A stretch of DNA of 64,000 nt, taken from Domibacillus epiphyticus (lineage in GTDB: Bacteria > Bacillota > Bacilli > Bacillales > Domibacillaceae). A model generated the notes under the pieces. It did no database searches. It saw nothing but the letters and a program-made list of their open reading frames with translations, and was not told the origin of the DNA. The DNA lies in contig NZ_MSFI01000026.1 of NCBI RefSeq assembly GCF_001975785.1, forward strand, positions 52,927 through 116,926, given 5' to 3'. The first letter of the stretch is position 1, and the number at the start of each line of letters is the position of its first letter. Below are positions 16,846 to 24,844 of the stretch, piece after piece. The position numbers and the translations under genes are program-made.

Positions 16846-17964
16846 TTAAACGTCTGTATTCGGTACAAATGTTGATTCGATTCGTTGATGCCCGTCATTT
16901 TCTTTATATTCTTCGCTGAATTCAAGTTCCAACTTTTCCATCACTGGTTTGTCATTGAATGAAAAGAGATAAACATCATCCGATCCCGTATTTACATGCT
17001 CATGGCGGCTCCATGGCGGCAGAATGAAAAAGTCTCCTTTTTCCCATTCAAACTTCTGGCCGTCAATAACGGTATAGCCCGTCCCTTCCAGAACATGATA
17101 AATGGCGCTGTGTACATGGCGGTGCGCTTTCGTGTACTGACCAGAAGTTAATTTTTGCATCATCGTGCCAATGCGAGAATCTGCCGGACCGCCCGTTGCC
17201 GGATTAATATACTCGATCGCATATCCGTCAAATGGGTCAATGTCCCCTTCCGTCATTTGATCAAGCAAATATTTTACCCGGTTAAATTTATAACCGAATA
17301 TCGGTGATGGATAGTCCGGAGCTGCAGGTTCATTTAATTTTTTAAATGCACCCATTGAAAATTGCTGCGTCGAATAATTTTCCGGCGCCTCCATCGGATA
17401 GGATTCTTCTTCATACGGCTCAAAAAAAGAAGCCGCAAGAGTGCGAACAAGACCTACATCTAGACCATCCATCCAGAACATCGGCTCTGTTCCTTCATGT
17501 TTATGCTCATGCCACGTCCACGCCGGCGTCAAAATCATATCGCCGCGCTCCATGTATGTTTTTTCACCGTTTACTGCCGTGTATGCCTGTTCTCCTTCAA
17601 TAACGAATCGGATAGCGGACTGAGAGTGATGATGCGAGGGCGCACTTTCCCCAGGCATTAACAGCTGAATACCGGCATAAAGCGTATGTGTTCCGTACCC
17701 GATAAGTCCTCTTTCAATCAAGCTCGGGTTTTGCAAATATACAACGCGCCGCTCCGCATCTTTTCCCGGCTCCAAAAGATCACCGGCTTTCAGTGCATAC
17801 GCGCGGATCGTCTCCCACTTCCACAAATAAGGTTTCACATCATGAACCGGTTCTTTCGTCACCATATGGCCAAGGTCATACCAGAGCGGTCCGAGATGTT
17901 CTTTTTTCATCCCTTCATAATACTGATCCAGTTCTTCCTGTGTGAGCACTTCTTGCTTCGCCAT
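16846..17964 (-). CDS. Gentisate 1,2-dioxygenase (module B)
   Basis: A 372-residue bicupin dioxygenase, homologous to the enzyme at 4960-6072 but clearly diverged. Metal ligands are His111 and His113 in PSHHHSQSAIRF and His152 in TWHEHKH. The second cupin carries KAHRHVHSAIYHVLEG near residue 278. It leads an operon with FAH hydrolase, thioesterase and CoA ligase, so this copy is tied to gentisate made through CoA thioesters. A double operator lies 50-85 bases before its start. RBS AAAGGGGGA precedes the ATG. Confidence 0.93.
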   Translation of the reverse strand: MAKQEVLTQEELDQYYEGMKKEHLGPLWYDLGHMVTKEPVHDVKPYLWKWETIRAYALKAGDLLEPGKDAERRVVYLQNPSLIERGLIGYGTHTLYAGIQLLMPGESAPSHHHSQSAIRFVIEGEQAYTAVNGEKTYMERGDMILTPAWTWHEHKHEGTEPMFWMDGLDVGLVRTLAASFFEPYEEESYPMEAPENYSTQQFSMGAFKKLNEPAAPDYPSPIFGYKFNRVKYLLDQMTEGDIDPFDGYAIEYINPATGGPADSRIGTMMQKLTSGQYTKAHRHVHSAIYHVLEGTGYTVIDGQKFEWEKGDFFILPPWSRHEHVNTGSDDVYLFSFNDKPVMEKLELEFSEEYKENDGHQRIESTFVPNTDV

Positions 17965-18013
17965 GTGAAAATCCCCCTTTTTCGTTCAAAATAAATGTAA
18001 GTGTAATCATAAA

Positions 18014-18050
18014 TATCTAAATAGGTAACTAAATTATCTAAATAGATAAT
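18014..18050. promoter_or_regulatory. Tandem operators upstream of gentisate module B
   Basis: TATCTAAATAGGTA (18014-18027) and TATCTAAATAGATA (18035-18048) are 21 bases apart, two helical turns. The second is the core of a perfect inverted repeat spanning 18033-18050. A related TATCAAAATAGATT occurs on the minus strand at 19717-19730, before the aldehyde dehydrogenase. This looks like a dimer-binding repressor or activator site. Confidence 0.65.
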
Positions 18051-18144
18051 ATAATGTAAATCCCAATATTGTCAATAGTCTGAATTATTCCTATTTTTAT
18101 GTATTAAAACAATGCTTTCCCTTTTAATGATTTGATTTATACAG

Positions 18145-18176
18145 AAAAAAACCTGCAAATTTTTGCAGGTTTTCTT
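18145..18176 (-). terminator. Terminator of the aldehyde dehydrogenase gene
   Basis: AACCTGCAAA pairs with TTTGCAGGTT around a three- to four-base loop, and on the minus strand a TTTTTTTCTG tract follows. Confidence 0.85.
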
Positions 18177-18192
18177 GTAGAATTTATATCTT

Positions 18193-19653
18193 TTAAAAAG
18201 GAAATTGTCTCGGTGTTGTTTGGACAGATACCCATTTTGTAACGGTGAATTCATCCACAACCCATGGATTTCCAAATCGGCCCATGCCGCTTGCTTTGTT
18301 CCCGCCGAAAGGAATATTTGGTGCATCGTTAACAGTCTGATCATTAATATGCGTCATGCCTGTATCAAGCTGCAAAGCAAACTGTTCGCCTTTTTCAAGA
18401 TCGCTCGTGAAAATAGCAGAACTGAGACCCGCTTCTGTATCATTTGCCATTGTGATTGCTTCTTCGTCACTGTCCGCCTTAATGATAAGGGCAATTGGGC
18501 CAAATAATTCTTTTTGTGCCAGTGCTCCATCATTTTTCACATCAGTGAAGATGGATGGTGTCAAAACGTTGCCTTCACGTTTCCCTTCAAGCGCAACCGT
18601 AACACCTTCTTTTTTCGCTTCCTCAATAAAACCAAGTGCTTTTTCAAGCTGGCGCTCGTTCACAAGCGGTCCAATTACCGTATTCGGGTCCTGTGGATTT
18701 CCGGCAGGAAGTGCTTTTGTCCGCTCGACAAACTTGTTTACAAATTCATCATACTTGTCTTTGTGCACAATAATTCGGTTAATTATCATGCAGATTTGAC
18801 CTTGGTGGATAAATTTCCCAAAAATTGATGCGTTTACAGCCTGCTCAACATCTGCATCAGATAAGACGATAAACGGACTGTTTCCGCCAAGTTCAAGCGC
18901 TACCCGTTTCAAATTGCGTCCAGCAATCTCACCGATATGACGGCCCACAGCTGTTGAACCGGTAAAGCTGATTAAACGAGGAATTGGATTTGTTAACATG
19001 TCGTCACCGATCTCATCGACATCGGTTAAAATCATATTAAAGACACCAGCTGGCAGACCCGCATATTCAAATGCTTTTGCCAGTACTACACCACCGACAA
19101 GTCCGACTTGAATATCCGGCTTATGGACAACTGCGTTGCCGAGAGCAATTGCCGGGGCAATCGTCCGCATTGATAAGTTCATTGGAAAGTTAAATGGTGA
19201 AATCGATAAAATGACGCCAAGCGGCAGACGGTAAATGCGGTTCACTTTGCCTTCTACCCCAGTCGTTACTTCACGCACTTCCCCGACTTCACCTGCATAG
19301 TTTAGTGCTTCTTCAAGCACTTCAAGCGCTAAATGAAGCTCGACATTTCCTTTCAAAATTGTTCCGCCCGTTTCCCGGCTTACGAGCTGTACGATTTCTT
19401 CACGGTTTTCTTTCAAGTACTCTGCAGCTTTTTCAATAACTTTTTTTCGTTCCTCTACTGACGACTTCGCCCATTCTTTTTGGGCAGCAGCGGCTGTTTG
19501 AAAAGCATCTTCCATCTGTTTTTTTGAAGCAATTTTCACTTCCGCAATGACTGAATTGTCATAAGGGTTTAAGTCGTTGTATACACGGCCGCTATCCCCT
19601 TCTACCCATTGCCCATTAATGTAGCTTTTCGTCATTGTTTCAAACTTTTGCAT
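18193..19653 (-). CDS. Aryl-aldehyde dehydrogenase (benzaldehyde/vanillin type, YfmT-like)
   Basis: A 486-residue NAD(P)-dependent aldehyde dehydrogenase. The catalytic glutamate block ALELGGNSPFIVL and the cysteine block HQGQICMIINR are present, along with the FTGSTAVG nucleotide loop. Overall it resembles the aromatic-aldehyde group (vanillin and benzaldehyde dehydrogenases). In this island it would oxidise a hydroxybenzaldehyde to the hydroxybenzoate that feeds the ligase. It is a single-gene unit with its own cre box and operator. ATG 19653 follows GAAAGGAGA; a longer frame has no binding site. Confidence 0.9.
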   Translation of the reverse strand: MQKFETMTKSYINGQWVEGDSGRVYNDLNPYDNSVIAEVKIASKKQMEDAFQTAAAAQKEWAKSSVEERKKVIEKAAEYLKENREEIVQLVSRETGGTILKGNVELHLALEVLEEALNYAGEVGEVREVTTGVEGKVNRIYRLPLGVILSISPFNFPMNLSMRTIAPAIALGNAVVHKPDIQVGLVGGVVLAKAFEYAGLPAGVFNMILTDVDEIGDDMLTNPIPRLISFTGSTAVGRHIGEIAGRNLKRVALELGGNSPFIVLSDADVEQAVNASIFGKFIHQGQICMIINRIIVHKDKYDEFVNKFVERTKALPAGNPQDPNTVIGPLVNERQLEKALGFIEEAKKEGVTVALEGKREGNVLTPSIFTDVKNDGALAQKELFGPIALIIKADSDEEAITMANDTEAGLSSAIFTSDLEKGEQFALQLDTGMTHINDQTVNDAPNIPFGGNKASGMGRFGNPWVVDEFTVTKWVSVQTTPRQFPF

Positions 19654-19677
19654 GTATATTCTCCTTTCAATTCTATA

Positions 19678-19692
19678 ATGTAAACGATGCCA
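19678..19692 (-). promoter_or_regulatory. CcpA cre box upstream of aldehyde dehydrogenase
   Basis: The plus-strand sequence ATGTAAACGATGCCA fits WTGNAANCGNWNNCW at every position. It lies 25-40 bases before the dehydrogenase start, a position expected for repression. Confidence 0.65.
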
Positions 19693-19716
19693 TTTTATAT
19701 ACATAGCTAACTTAAT

Positions 19717-19730
19717 AATCTATTTTGATA
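19717..19730 (-). promoter_or_regulatory. Operator related to the module B tandem sites
   Basis: TATCAAAATAGATT on the minus strand matches TATCTAAATAGATA at 12 of 14 bases, linking the aldehyde dehydrogenase to gentisate module B control. Confidence 0.5.
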
Positions 19731-19845
19731 GTAATATAGACACTCTAAAAAAGTCAATAAATCGTCCTGGAAAACACAACGTAGACCTTGACCTCCGCCC
19801 ATGGATACAGCTATTCGCCACTCCTCCCTGCACCCGTGATAATAT

Positions 19846-19866
19846 ATGGTCATCTTTTTTGACCAT
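19846..19866. promoter_or_regulatory. Inverted repeat upstream of aldo/keto reductase
   Basis: ATGGTCA and TGACCAT flank a seven-base T-rich spacer, about 55 bases before the reductase start. It could be an operator or a small hairpin; the regulator is unknown. Confidence 0.4.
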
Positions 19867-19921
19867 GAAATGCTGATCCTGTAAAGTGAAAGAGAAGGAA
19901 AAATAAGGAGGAGGGATATCG

Positions 19922-20857
19922 GTGCAATATACGAAACTAAAGAAAACGAATCTTAACATTTCGAGAATTGGTCTCGGCACAAATGCAGTCGGCGGTCATA
20001 ATTTATTTGATAATTTAAATGAAGAAGACGGCAAAAACTTTGTCCGTGCGGCAATTGATGAAGGCATTACTTTCATTGATACGGCTGACATATACGGCAA
20101 AGGCCGCTCCGAAGAACTTGTTGGAGAAGTCATAAAAGAAAAACCGCGCAACGAAATTGTCCTTGCAACCAAAGGCGCCAACGAATGGTTCCCGGATGGG
20201 TCCGTTGTGAAAAACAATAATCCTTCTTACTTACGAAAAGCATTTGAAAACAGCTTAAAACGATTAGATACCGATTACGTTGACCTATATTACATTCATT
20301 TCCCTGATGGCAAAACACGGGTAAGCGACGCTGTTGCAGAACTGGTTAAGCTGAAAGAGGAAGGAAAAATCCGTGCGATTGGCGTATCAAACATGTCAAT
20401 TGATCAGCTGAAAGAAGCGAATGCACACGGCGACATTCATGCGCTGCAAATGGCGTATCACATGTTTGACCGCTCCGTTGAAAAGGATGTATTGCCATAC
20501 TGTATTGAACATGATATTTCCTTTGTTCCATACGGACCACTTGCATTTGGCTTGCTCGGCGGATACTATACGAAAGACTTTACATTACCTGCAAATGACT
20601 GGCGCAATTCCGTTCCGCTCTTTGCAAAAGGAGAATTTGAAAAAAATCTCACGAAGGTGGAACTGTTAAAGGAATTTGCAGCTAAAAAAAGCACAACGAT
20701 CAGCCACCTCGCTCTCGCCTGGCTTCTCGCACAAGATGGCGTCGATTCCGTTATTCCAGGCGGCAAACGTCCGGAACAAATTCGTGATACAGCAAAAGCA
20801 GCTGGCGTGCTATTACATGATGAAGATTTGAAGAAGATTGATGAGATCTTGGGATAA
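19922..20857 (+). CDS. Aldo/keto reductase
   Basis: A 311-residue NADPH-dependent oxidoreductase with an AKR TIM-barrel. The catalytic tyrosine block DTADIYGKGRSEELVG is near residue 46, the lysine in LATKGANEW near residue 77, and the coenzyme-binding IPGGKRPEQIRDTAKA near residue 279. Substrate is unknown; aldehydes or ketones from stress or from the aromatic pathway are possible. The start is GTG at 19922, preceded by AAGGAGGAGG. It has its own terminator. Confidence 0.88.
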   Translation: MQYTKLKKTNLNISRIGLGTNAVGGHNLFDNLNEEDGKNFVRAAIDEGITFIDTADIYGKGRSEELVGEVIKEKPRNEIVLATKGANEWFPDGSVVKNNNPSYLRKAFENSLKRLDTDYVDLYYIHFPDGKTRVSDAVAELVKLKEEGKIRAIGVSNMSIDQLKEANAHGDIHALQMAYHMFDRSVEKDVLPYCIEHDISFVPYGPLAFGLLGGYYTKDFTLPANDWRNSVPLFAKGEFEKNLTKVELLKEFAAKKSTTISHLALAWLLAQDGVDSVIPGGKRPEQIRDTAKAAGVLLHDEDLKKIDEILG

Positions 20858-20861
20858 TATG

Positions 20862-20895
20862 AAGAGCAGCCGGTTTGAATCTGGCTGCTCTTTTT
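20862..20895 (+). terminator. Terminator of the aldo/keto reductase gene
   Basis: AGAGCAGCC pairs with GGCTGCTCT followed by a T-run shortly after the stop codon. Confidence 0.85.
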
Positions 20896-20923
20896 AACTA
20901 TTTATTTCTGTTAGGCAAAAGTC

Positions 20924-21434
20924 TTAACGGCATTCCTGCTGGTAAAATGCAAACCGTAAATCAATTAAGATATGTAAATTAATCGGGATCAACAGGGAAC
21001 CGGTTTCCATATAAATTCAGGCTATAACGAACCCCATCAATCCAGTCAACATGACGTTTTCTCCATCCCAGGTACAGGTGGATAATGCCAAAAACCGCAC
21101 TCGACAAGATGACTGCTCCCACTACTGACAAATTAAGCTGCTCCAAGTATGTCATCATAACCCCTCTGAACATCACTTCTTCACAAAATCCAGCTGTTAC
21201 AGCAACTGAAGCAAATAATAAACGGTCTTTCGTATCTTCAGGAAGCATACACTCAATCGCTTCCAGCTTTTCCCCGCAGGCATCACTATGATTAAAATCG
21301 TCGCATTTACCAGAAGACCACTTCATCATCACTGCATTGAGGAAAATTGACCCATCCGGCATCGAAAAGCCTAATAAAGTGAATGGTTTGTCTGCCGAGC
21401 CCAATAACCCACAATAAGTGCCGTCGTTTTCCAT
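20924..21434 (-). pseudogene. Broken CPBP (CAAX/Abi-type) membrane protease gene
   Basis: The intact-looking part contains the CPBP signatures AGFCEEVMFRG (glutamate pair) and SAVFGIIHLYLGW. After GW, near 21065, the family sequence continues in another frame: a GLMGFVIA segment, then a TGA at 21017-21019, then IYMETGSLLIPINLHILIDL to a stop at 20924. So there is one frameshift and one stop within the C-terminal transmembrane region. The N-terminal membrane segments are also poorly preserved. As written, a 151-residue product would lack the last helices. A sequencing error could explain the frameshift but not the stop as well. Confidence 0.8.
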
Positions 21435-21564
21435 TGGTGAAAAATAATCTGCGCATACATTTTCTTTTTATTTATTTTTTAGCCGCATTAAGTCGTTTCA
21501 TCCAGATCCGACGGCTAAAAGAAGAAAAAAGATCGTCATTAAAATCCTCGAAATATCCTCCTGC

Positions 21565-22074
21565 TTAAAAATTTATTTTTCGTTTCAGACAAAAGAATAC
21601 ATACGTATATATTGCAACTCCAATGACGTATATACCGAGTTGTAAAAATTGAAGATGTAGTCCCCTCCAGTTGATAACTAAATTGATTTGAGCGACAGTC
21701 ATAATGATAAAAAGCCATATATAAAATCGGAACATTCGCTGGAACGCTTCTTTTGTAGATTCCCTGTCTGAATAAATCTTTTTTATATGTGGCTTGTCTG
21801 CTGGTGTACGAAAATAATGAAATATATTGATAAAGCTGTCGACATATTCCCAGCCGCTGTCTTCATATAGCTGCAAATAGTCTTCGCGGTTTTCTTTTTT
21901 CGTCTCACGGAAGTCAATTTGATACACGTACGACTCATCATGATTTTCATCAAAAAAATAGAAACCAAAACGGTACTTTTTAAAATGAAGCCCCTTTTTT
22001 GACATGTCTGTAAGCCATTCAGCTTCTTTTTCCACATTCGAAGCGAGAAACAACTTGAATTTTTTAACTTCCAT
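21565..22074 (-). CDS. DUF2812 domain membrane protein
   Basis: A 169-residue protein with a soluble N-terminal half (KKFKLFLASNVEKEAEWLTDM, then YQIDFRETKKENREDYLQLYEDSGWEYV in the DUF2812 pattern) and two C-terminal membrane segments. Function of the family is not known. It overlaps the upstream PadR gene by 11 bases, an arrangement seen often for DUF2812 proteins, and is probably under that regulator's control. ATG 22074 follows AAGGTGATAAGG. Confidence 0.85.
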   Translation of the reverse strand: MEVKKFKLFLASNVEKEAEWLTDMSKKGLHFKKYRFGFYFFDENHDESYVYQIDFRETKKENREDYLQLYEDSGWEYVDSFINIFHYFRTPADKPHIKKIYSDRESTKEAFQRMFRFYIWLFIIMTVAQINLVINWRGLHLQFLQLGIYVIGVAIYTYVFFCLKRKINF

Positions 22075-22411
22075 CCTTATCACCTTCCCATTGTGACATA
22101 ATACCGCGGGCGTGTTCGACAAGCGAAGTGAGCCGTAAGTACTCAAGTTGGAGCACCTCTTTCCCCTTGTCTGTCAGCTTATAATATTTACGCCGATCCG
22201 CTTCCCCTACGTCTGTTTTCGCAATAATGCCCTGCTTTTCCAATTTGCTTAATGCCCCGTACAGCGTCCCAGGCCCCATCGTTACATCCCCACGGCTGAT
22301 TTCTTCAACATCCTGCATAATCGCATAGCCATGCCGCACTTCCCGGAGTGAAAGCAATATATAATACGTCGCCTGCGACAGCGGCAAATAATCTTCATTA
22401 CGTTTCATCAT
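22064..22411 (-). CDS. PadR family transcriptional regulator
   Basis: A 115-residue small PadR protein with the winged helix (YYILLSLREVRHGYAIMQDV near residue 12, TMGPGTLYGALSKLEKQG near residue 40, DRRKYYKLTDKGK near residue 66). Such regulators usually repress a neighbouring membrane protein gene and answer to small ligands. It is the first gene of the PadR-DUF2812 pair. Palindromes at 22441-22462 are the likely autoregulatory operator. RBS AGGTGAAGAA. Confidence 0.9.
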   Translation of the reverse strand: MMKRNEDYLPLSQATYYILLSLREVRHGYAIMQDVEEISRGDVTMGPGTLYGALSKLEKQGIIAKTDVGEADRRKYYKLTDKGKEVLQLEYLRLTSLVEHARGIMSQWEGDKDGS

Positions 22412-22440
22412 TTCTTCACCTGCTTTACCATATCGACACG

Positions 22441-22462
22441 CGATATATCGTATATCGATATA
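22441..22462. promoter_or_regulatory. Palindromic operator candidates before the PadR gene
   Basis: Two perfect palindromes adjoin, CGATATATCG (22441-22450) and TATATCGATATA (22451-22462), 30-50 bases before the PadR start. PadR autoregulation through such AT-rich dyads is common. Confidence 0.5.
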
Positions 22463-22616
22463 CTAGCAGATTTTCGGAATAGGGACAACCCATATTTTAA
22501 CAGTTATTCCTTTTTTATTACTGAAATGCCTTCCACTGATCTCTCCATATGGTATCAGGTAAAAAATTGTACTTTATGTGCTAAACTAATAGAAAAAACT
22601 TGAAAGGATGGACAAT

Positions 22617-22838
22617 TTGAAACAATTTATTTTTGTCATACCGGTTATGGTCCTCGTTTTTTCGATTGCGACCTGGATGCTTAATAAAGACTTTGCGATG
22701 ATTGACGTGCAGACTCGCGGGCTTATTGCCGCCGGTGCTTCTGTTTTCTCAGGCATTATTTCTTTTTTTCTCATGAAAGGGGATGCTGAAAACATTGCCA
22801 ATGCACACCGGGAAAGGCAAGATGCCAAAAGAAAATGA
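22617..22838 (+). CDS. Small two-segment membrane protein, unknown function
   Basis: About 73 residues, with two hydrophobic segments (FIFVIPVMVLVFSIATWML and the following LIAAGASVFSGIISFFLM region) and a charged, basic tail (NAHRERQDAKRK). I do not recognise the family. TTG 22617 is preceded by GAAAGGATGG at good spacing; ATG 22608 would sit on the binding site. The gene stands alone and ends at a perfect hairpin. Confidence 0.65.
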   Translation: MKQFIFVIPVMVLVFSIATWMLNKDFAMIDVQTRGLIAAGASVFSGIISFFLMKGDAENIANAHRERQDAKRK

Positions 22839-22840
22839 AA

Positions 22841-22872
22841 AAGAAGGAGAGGTCTAAAGACCTCTCCTTCTT
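22841..22872 (+). terminator. Hairpin after the small membrane protein
   Basis: A 14-base perfect stem (AAGAAGGAGAGGTC with its complement) around a TAAA loop follows the stop codon directly. The T-tract after it is short, so it may be a weak terminator or an RNA-stabilising hairpin. Confidence 0.6.
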
Positions 22873-22880
22873 ACTTCGCT

Positions 22881-23008
22881 GGCCGGATTTTCTGATATTG
22901 GGCCGGATTTCTTGTTCTTTTGGCCGGTATTTTGGGAATCCGGTCTTCATGAACAGATTCCGGCTTTGCCATCGAAAAATCGGCCCAAATGGTGCACAAT
23001 CCGGCTTT
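22881..23008. repeat. Periodic CCGG intergenic repeat
   Basis: GGCCGGATTT occurs at 22881 and 22901 and GGCCGGTATTT at 22922, then inverted forms ATCCGG (22938), TTCCGG (22958), CGGCCC (22981) and ATCCGG (22999). The CCGG cores are 16-21 bases apart, mostly 20-21. The direction flips at the centre, so the unit is a large dyad of short repeats. No convincing gene lies inside. I infer an intergenic repeat element with possible folding or protein-binding role. Confidence 0.6.
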
Positions 23009-23034
23009 CCATGGGAAACCCCCTTTATTCACTT

Positions 23035-24009
23035 TCATTTCTCATGTACTACGGACCGTTTCCGGAATACGCTTTTCTCATAAACTAGTGTAATCAAATA
23101 GCCATGAAATGCTGCAAGGAGCTGCTGAAACAGCATGCAAATGACAACGGGCACGGCAACCTGAGGCGGGAAAAAGTTAACGGCTAGAACCGCTCCAGCG
23201 CTAATATTGCGCATTCCACCTGTAAAAATCAGCGTGATCACATTTTCTTTCTTTTGTTTCCATAAAACTGCGATGACCCACGAGAAAAGATAACCGGATA
23301 ATACAATGAGCAAGACTGTTCCTAAAATCTGCAAAAACTTCAAATCGATATTTCGCAAAAAAGGAGACACAACTGAACTATTAATCGCAATGACAGCAAG
23401 CAATGTCATTTTCGAGAATGGCGCCAGTTTTTGACTGATGTTAATGGATCGATCTGATTTTAGCCACTCGTTCACCGCCATTCCGAGTAATGATGGCACG
23501 ACAATCATCCAGACCAGTCCATTCATGACGTCAAAAAAGTTCATCTCCACTACACTTCCAGCAAGAACAGACAAACTGAACGGCACGATAATTGGAGACA
23601 GCATTGTATCAATTAAAATAATCGCCAGAGCAAGCGGCACGCTTCCTTTATTCATCGTCACCCAGATCATGCTTGTAATTCCCGTTGGTATAACAACCGC
23701 CAGAGTGAATCCTGTTACGGTCAATGGATCATCTGGAAAGAAGAAATGACCGATTTCCCATGCCCATAAAGGGGTAATGACATGAAGAACGGTGAGTGCA
23801 AGAAGGATTGGCAGCGGGTGTGAGATTGTGTGGTGAAGCATTTTGAAGTTGGAATTTAAGCTGCCGGCAAACGTCATAAAGGCAAATGCCCACGGAACAA
23901 TAAACCCCCACGAATCCAGCAGTCCTGCCGCAACCACACCCGTTATGACACTGATCGGCGTCAATATCGGCATCCACCTTCCAAGCAGCACGTTCAGTTT
24001 GTGCAACAT
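23035..24009 (-). CDS. Bile acid:sodium symporter family (BASS) transporter
   Basis: A 324-residue membrane protein with about ten segments of the BASS fold. Blocks such as VVIPTGITSMIWV near residue 112 and FTGGMRNISAGAVLAVNFFP near residue 255 resemble the conserved crossover regions that bind sodium. Bacterial members carry organic acids including pantoate and ketoacids; the substrate here is unknown. ATG 24009 follows GGAGT at good spacing; an ATG 15 bases upstream lacks one. It stands alone. Confidence 0.85.
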   Translation of the reverse strand: MLHKLNVLLGRWMPILTPISVITGVVAAGLLDSWGFIVPWAFAFMTFAGSLNSNFKMLHHTISHPLPILLALTVLHVITPLWAWEIGHFFFPDDPLTVTGFTLAVVIPTGITSMIWVTMNKGSVPLALAIILIDTMLSPIIVPFSLSVLAGSVVEMNFFDVMNGLVWMIVVPSLLGMAVNEWLKSDRSINISQKLAPFSKMTLLAVIAINSSVVSPFLRNIDLKFLQILGTVLLIVLSGYLFSWVIAVLWKQKKENVITLIFTGGMRNISAGAVLAVNFFPPQVAVPVVICMLFQQLLAAFHGYLITLVYEKSVFRKRSVVHEK

Positions 24010-24063
24010 AAAACAGGACTCCATTCGACTTTTTTATACATATTGTACCATTTGGAAAACAAA

Positions 24064-24097
24064 AAAAGCGAACCGGCCTAATACCGATCCGCTTTTA
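24064..24097 (-). terminator. Terminator of the quinone-stress operon
   Basis: AAAAGCG and CGCTTTT arms with a CCGG/CCG inner part, T-run on the minus strand, just after the WrbA stop codon. Confidence 0.75.
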
Positions 24098-24100
24098 TCA

Positions 24101-24712
24101 TTACTGGTTCCCTTTTTTCACCCATTCCGCTACTGTCACCGTACGCTTTGCCTGGTGTTTAACAGCATCCTGCACATCCTCCACCATGTTTCCGTCCTGA
24201 TTTACGCTGACACTTGTGCCATATGGATTCCCTCCGGCCGCGAATGTCACCGGGTCTGTGTAACCAGGTGATGCAATGATAGCGCCCCAATGGTACATGG
24301 ACGTGTAAAGTGATAAAATTGTTGCTTCCTGTCCGCCATGTGAATTTTGTGCTGAAGTCATCGCGCTCACTACTTTGTTTGCAAGCTTCCCATGGAACCA
24401 AAGTCCGCCTGTTGTATCTAAAAATTGTTTTACCTGCCCCGGCATATTTCCAAAGCGTGTCGGCACACTGAAAATGATGGCATCTGCCCATTCCAAATCA
24501 TTCAATGTCACTTCAGGAACACCTTTTGTTTCATCAGCGTGCGCTTTCCATGCTGGATTCGAATCAATTGCTGACTGAGGAGCGGTTTCAGGCACTTTTA
24601 AAACTTTTACTTCCGCGCCTGCTGCTTTAGCCCCTTCTTCTGCCCATCTTGCCATTTGATAGTTCGTCCCAGTAGAGCTGTAATACACGACCGCTAATTT
24701 GACGTTTTCCAT
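24101..24712 (-). CDS. NAD(P)H:quinone oxidoreductase, WrbA family
   Basis: A 203-residue flavodoxin-like enzyme that reduces quinones by two electrons with FMN, avoiding radical formation. The FMN phosphate loop YYSSTGTNYQMA near residue 9, the PTRFGNMPGQVKQFLD block near residue 79 and the SAQNSHGGQEATILSL block near residue 115 are WrbA hallmarks. It is the last gene of an operon with two DoxX proteins and a ring-cleaving dioxygenase, all aimed at quinones and catechols. ATG 24712 follows AAGGAGGAAC; the longer frame is disfavoured. Confidence 0.9.
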   Translation of the reverse strand: MENVKLAVVYYSSTGTNYQMARWAEEGAKAAGAEVKVLKVPETAPQSAIDSNPAWKAHADETKGVPEVTLNDLEWADAIIFSVPTRFGNMPGQVKQFLDTTGGLWFHGKLANKVVSAMTSAQNSHGGQEATILSLYTSMYHWGAIIASPGYTDPVTFAAGGNPYGTSVSVNQDGNMVEDVQDAVKHQAKRTVTVAEWVKKGNQ

Positions 24713-24844
24713 TGTTTGTTCCTCCTTGTGATTAGATGATCTTCCGAATAGCTTGTTTAAAAAACCCAATTATTTCACCACCAACACCCGAATTTTAAGG
24801 CCTTTCCAAAATTTCCGCTCCAGCCTTCAGCCCTTGCTTAGATC

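Noticed and set aside
22835..23083. 82-residue plus-strand frame across the CCGG repeat
   Set aside because: It consists of hairpin and repeat sequence, with a start overlapping the previous gene, and no protein family is recognisable.
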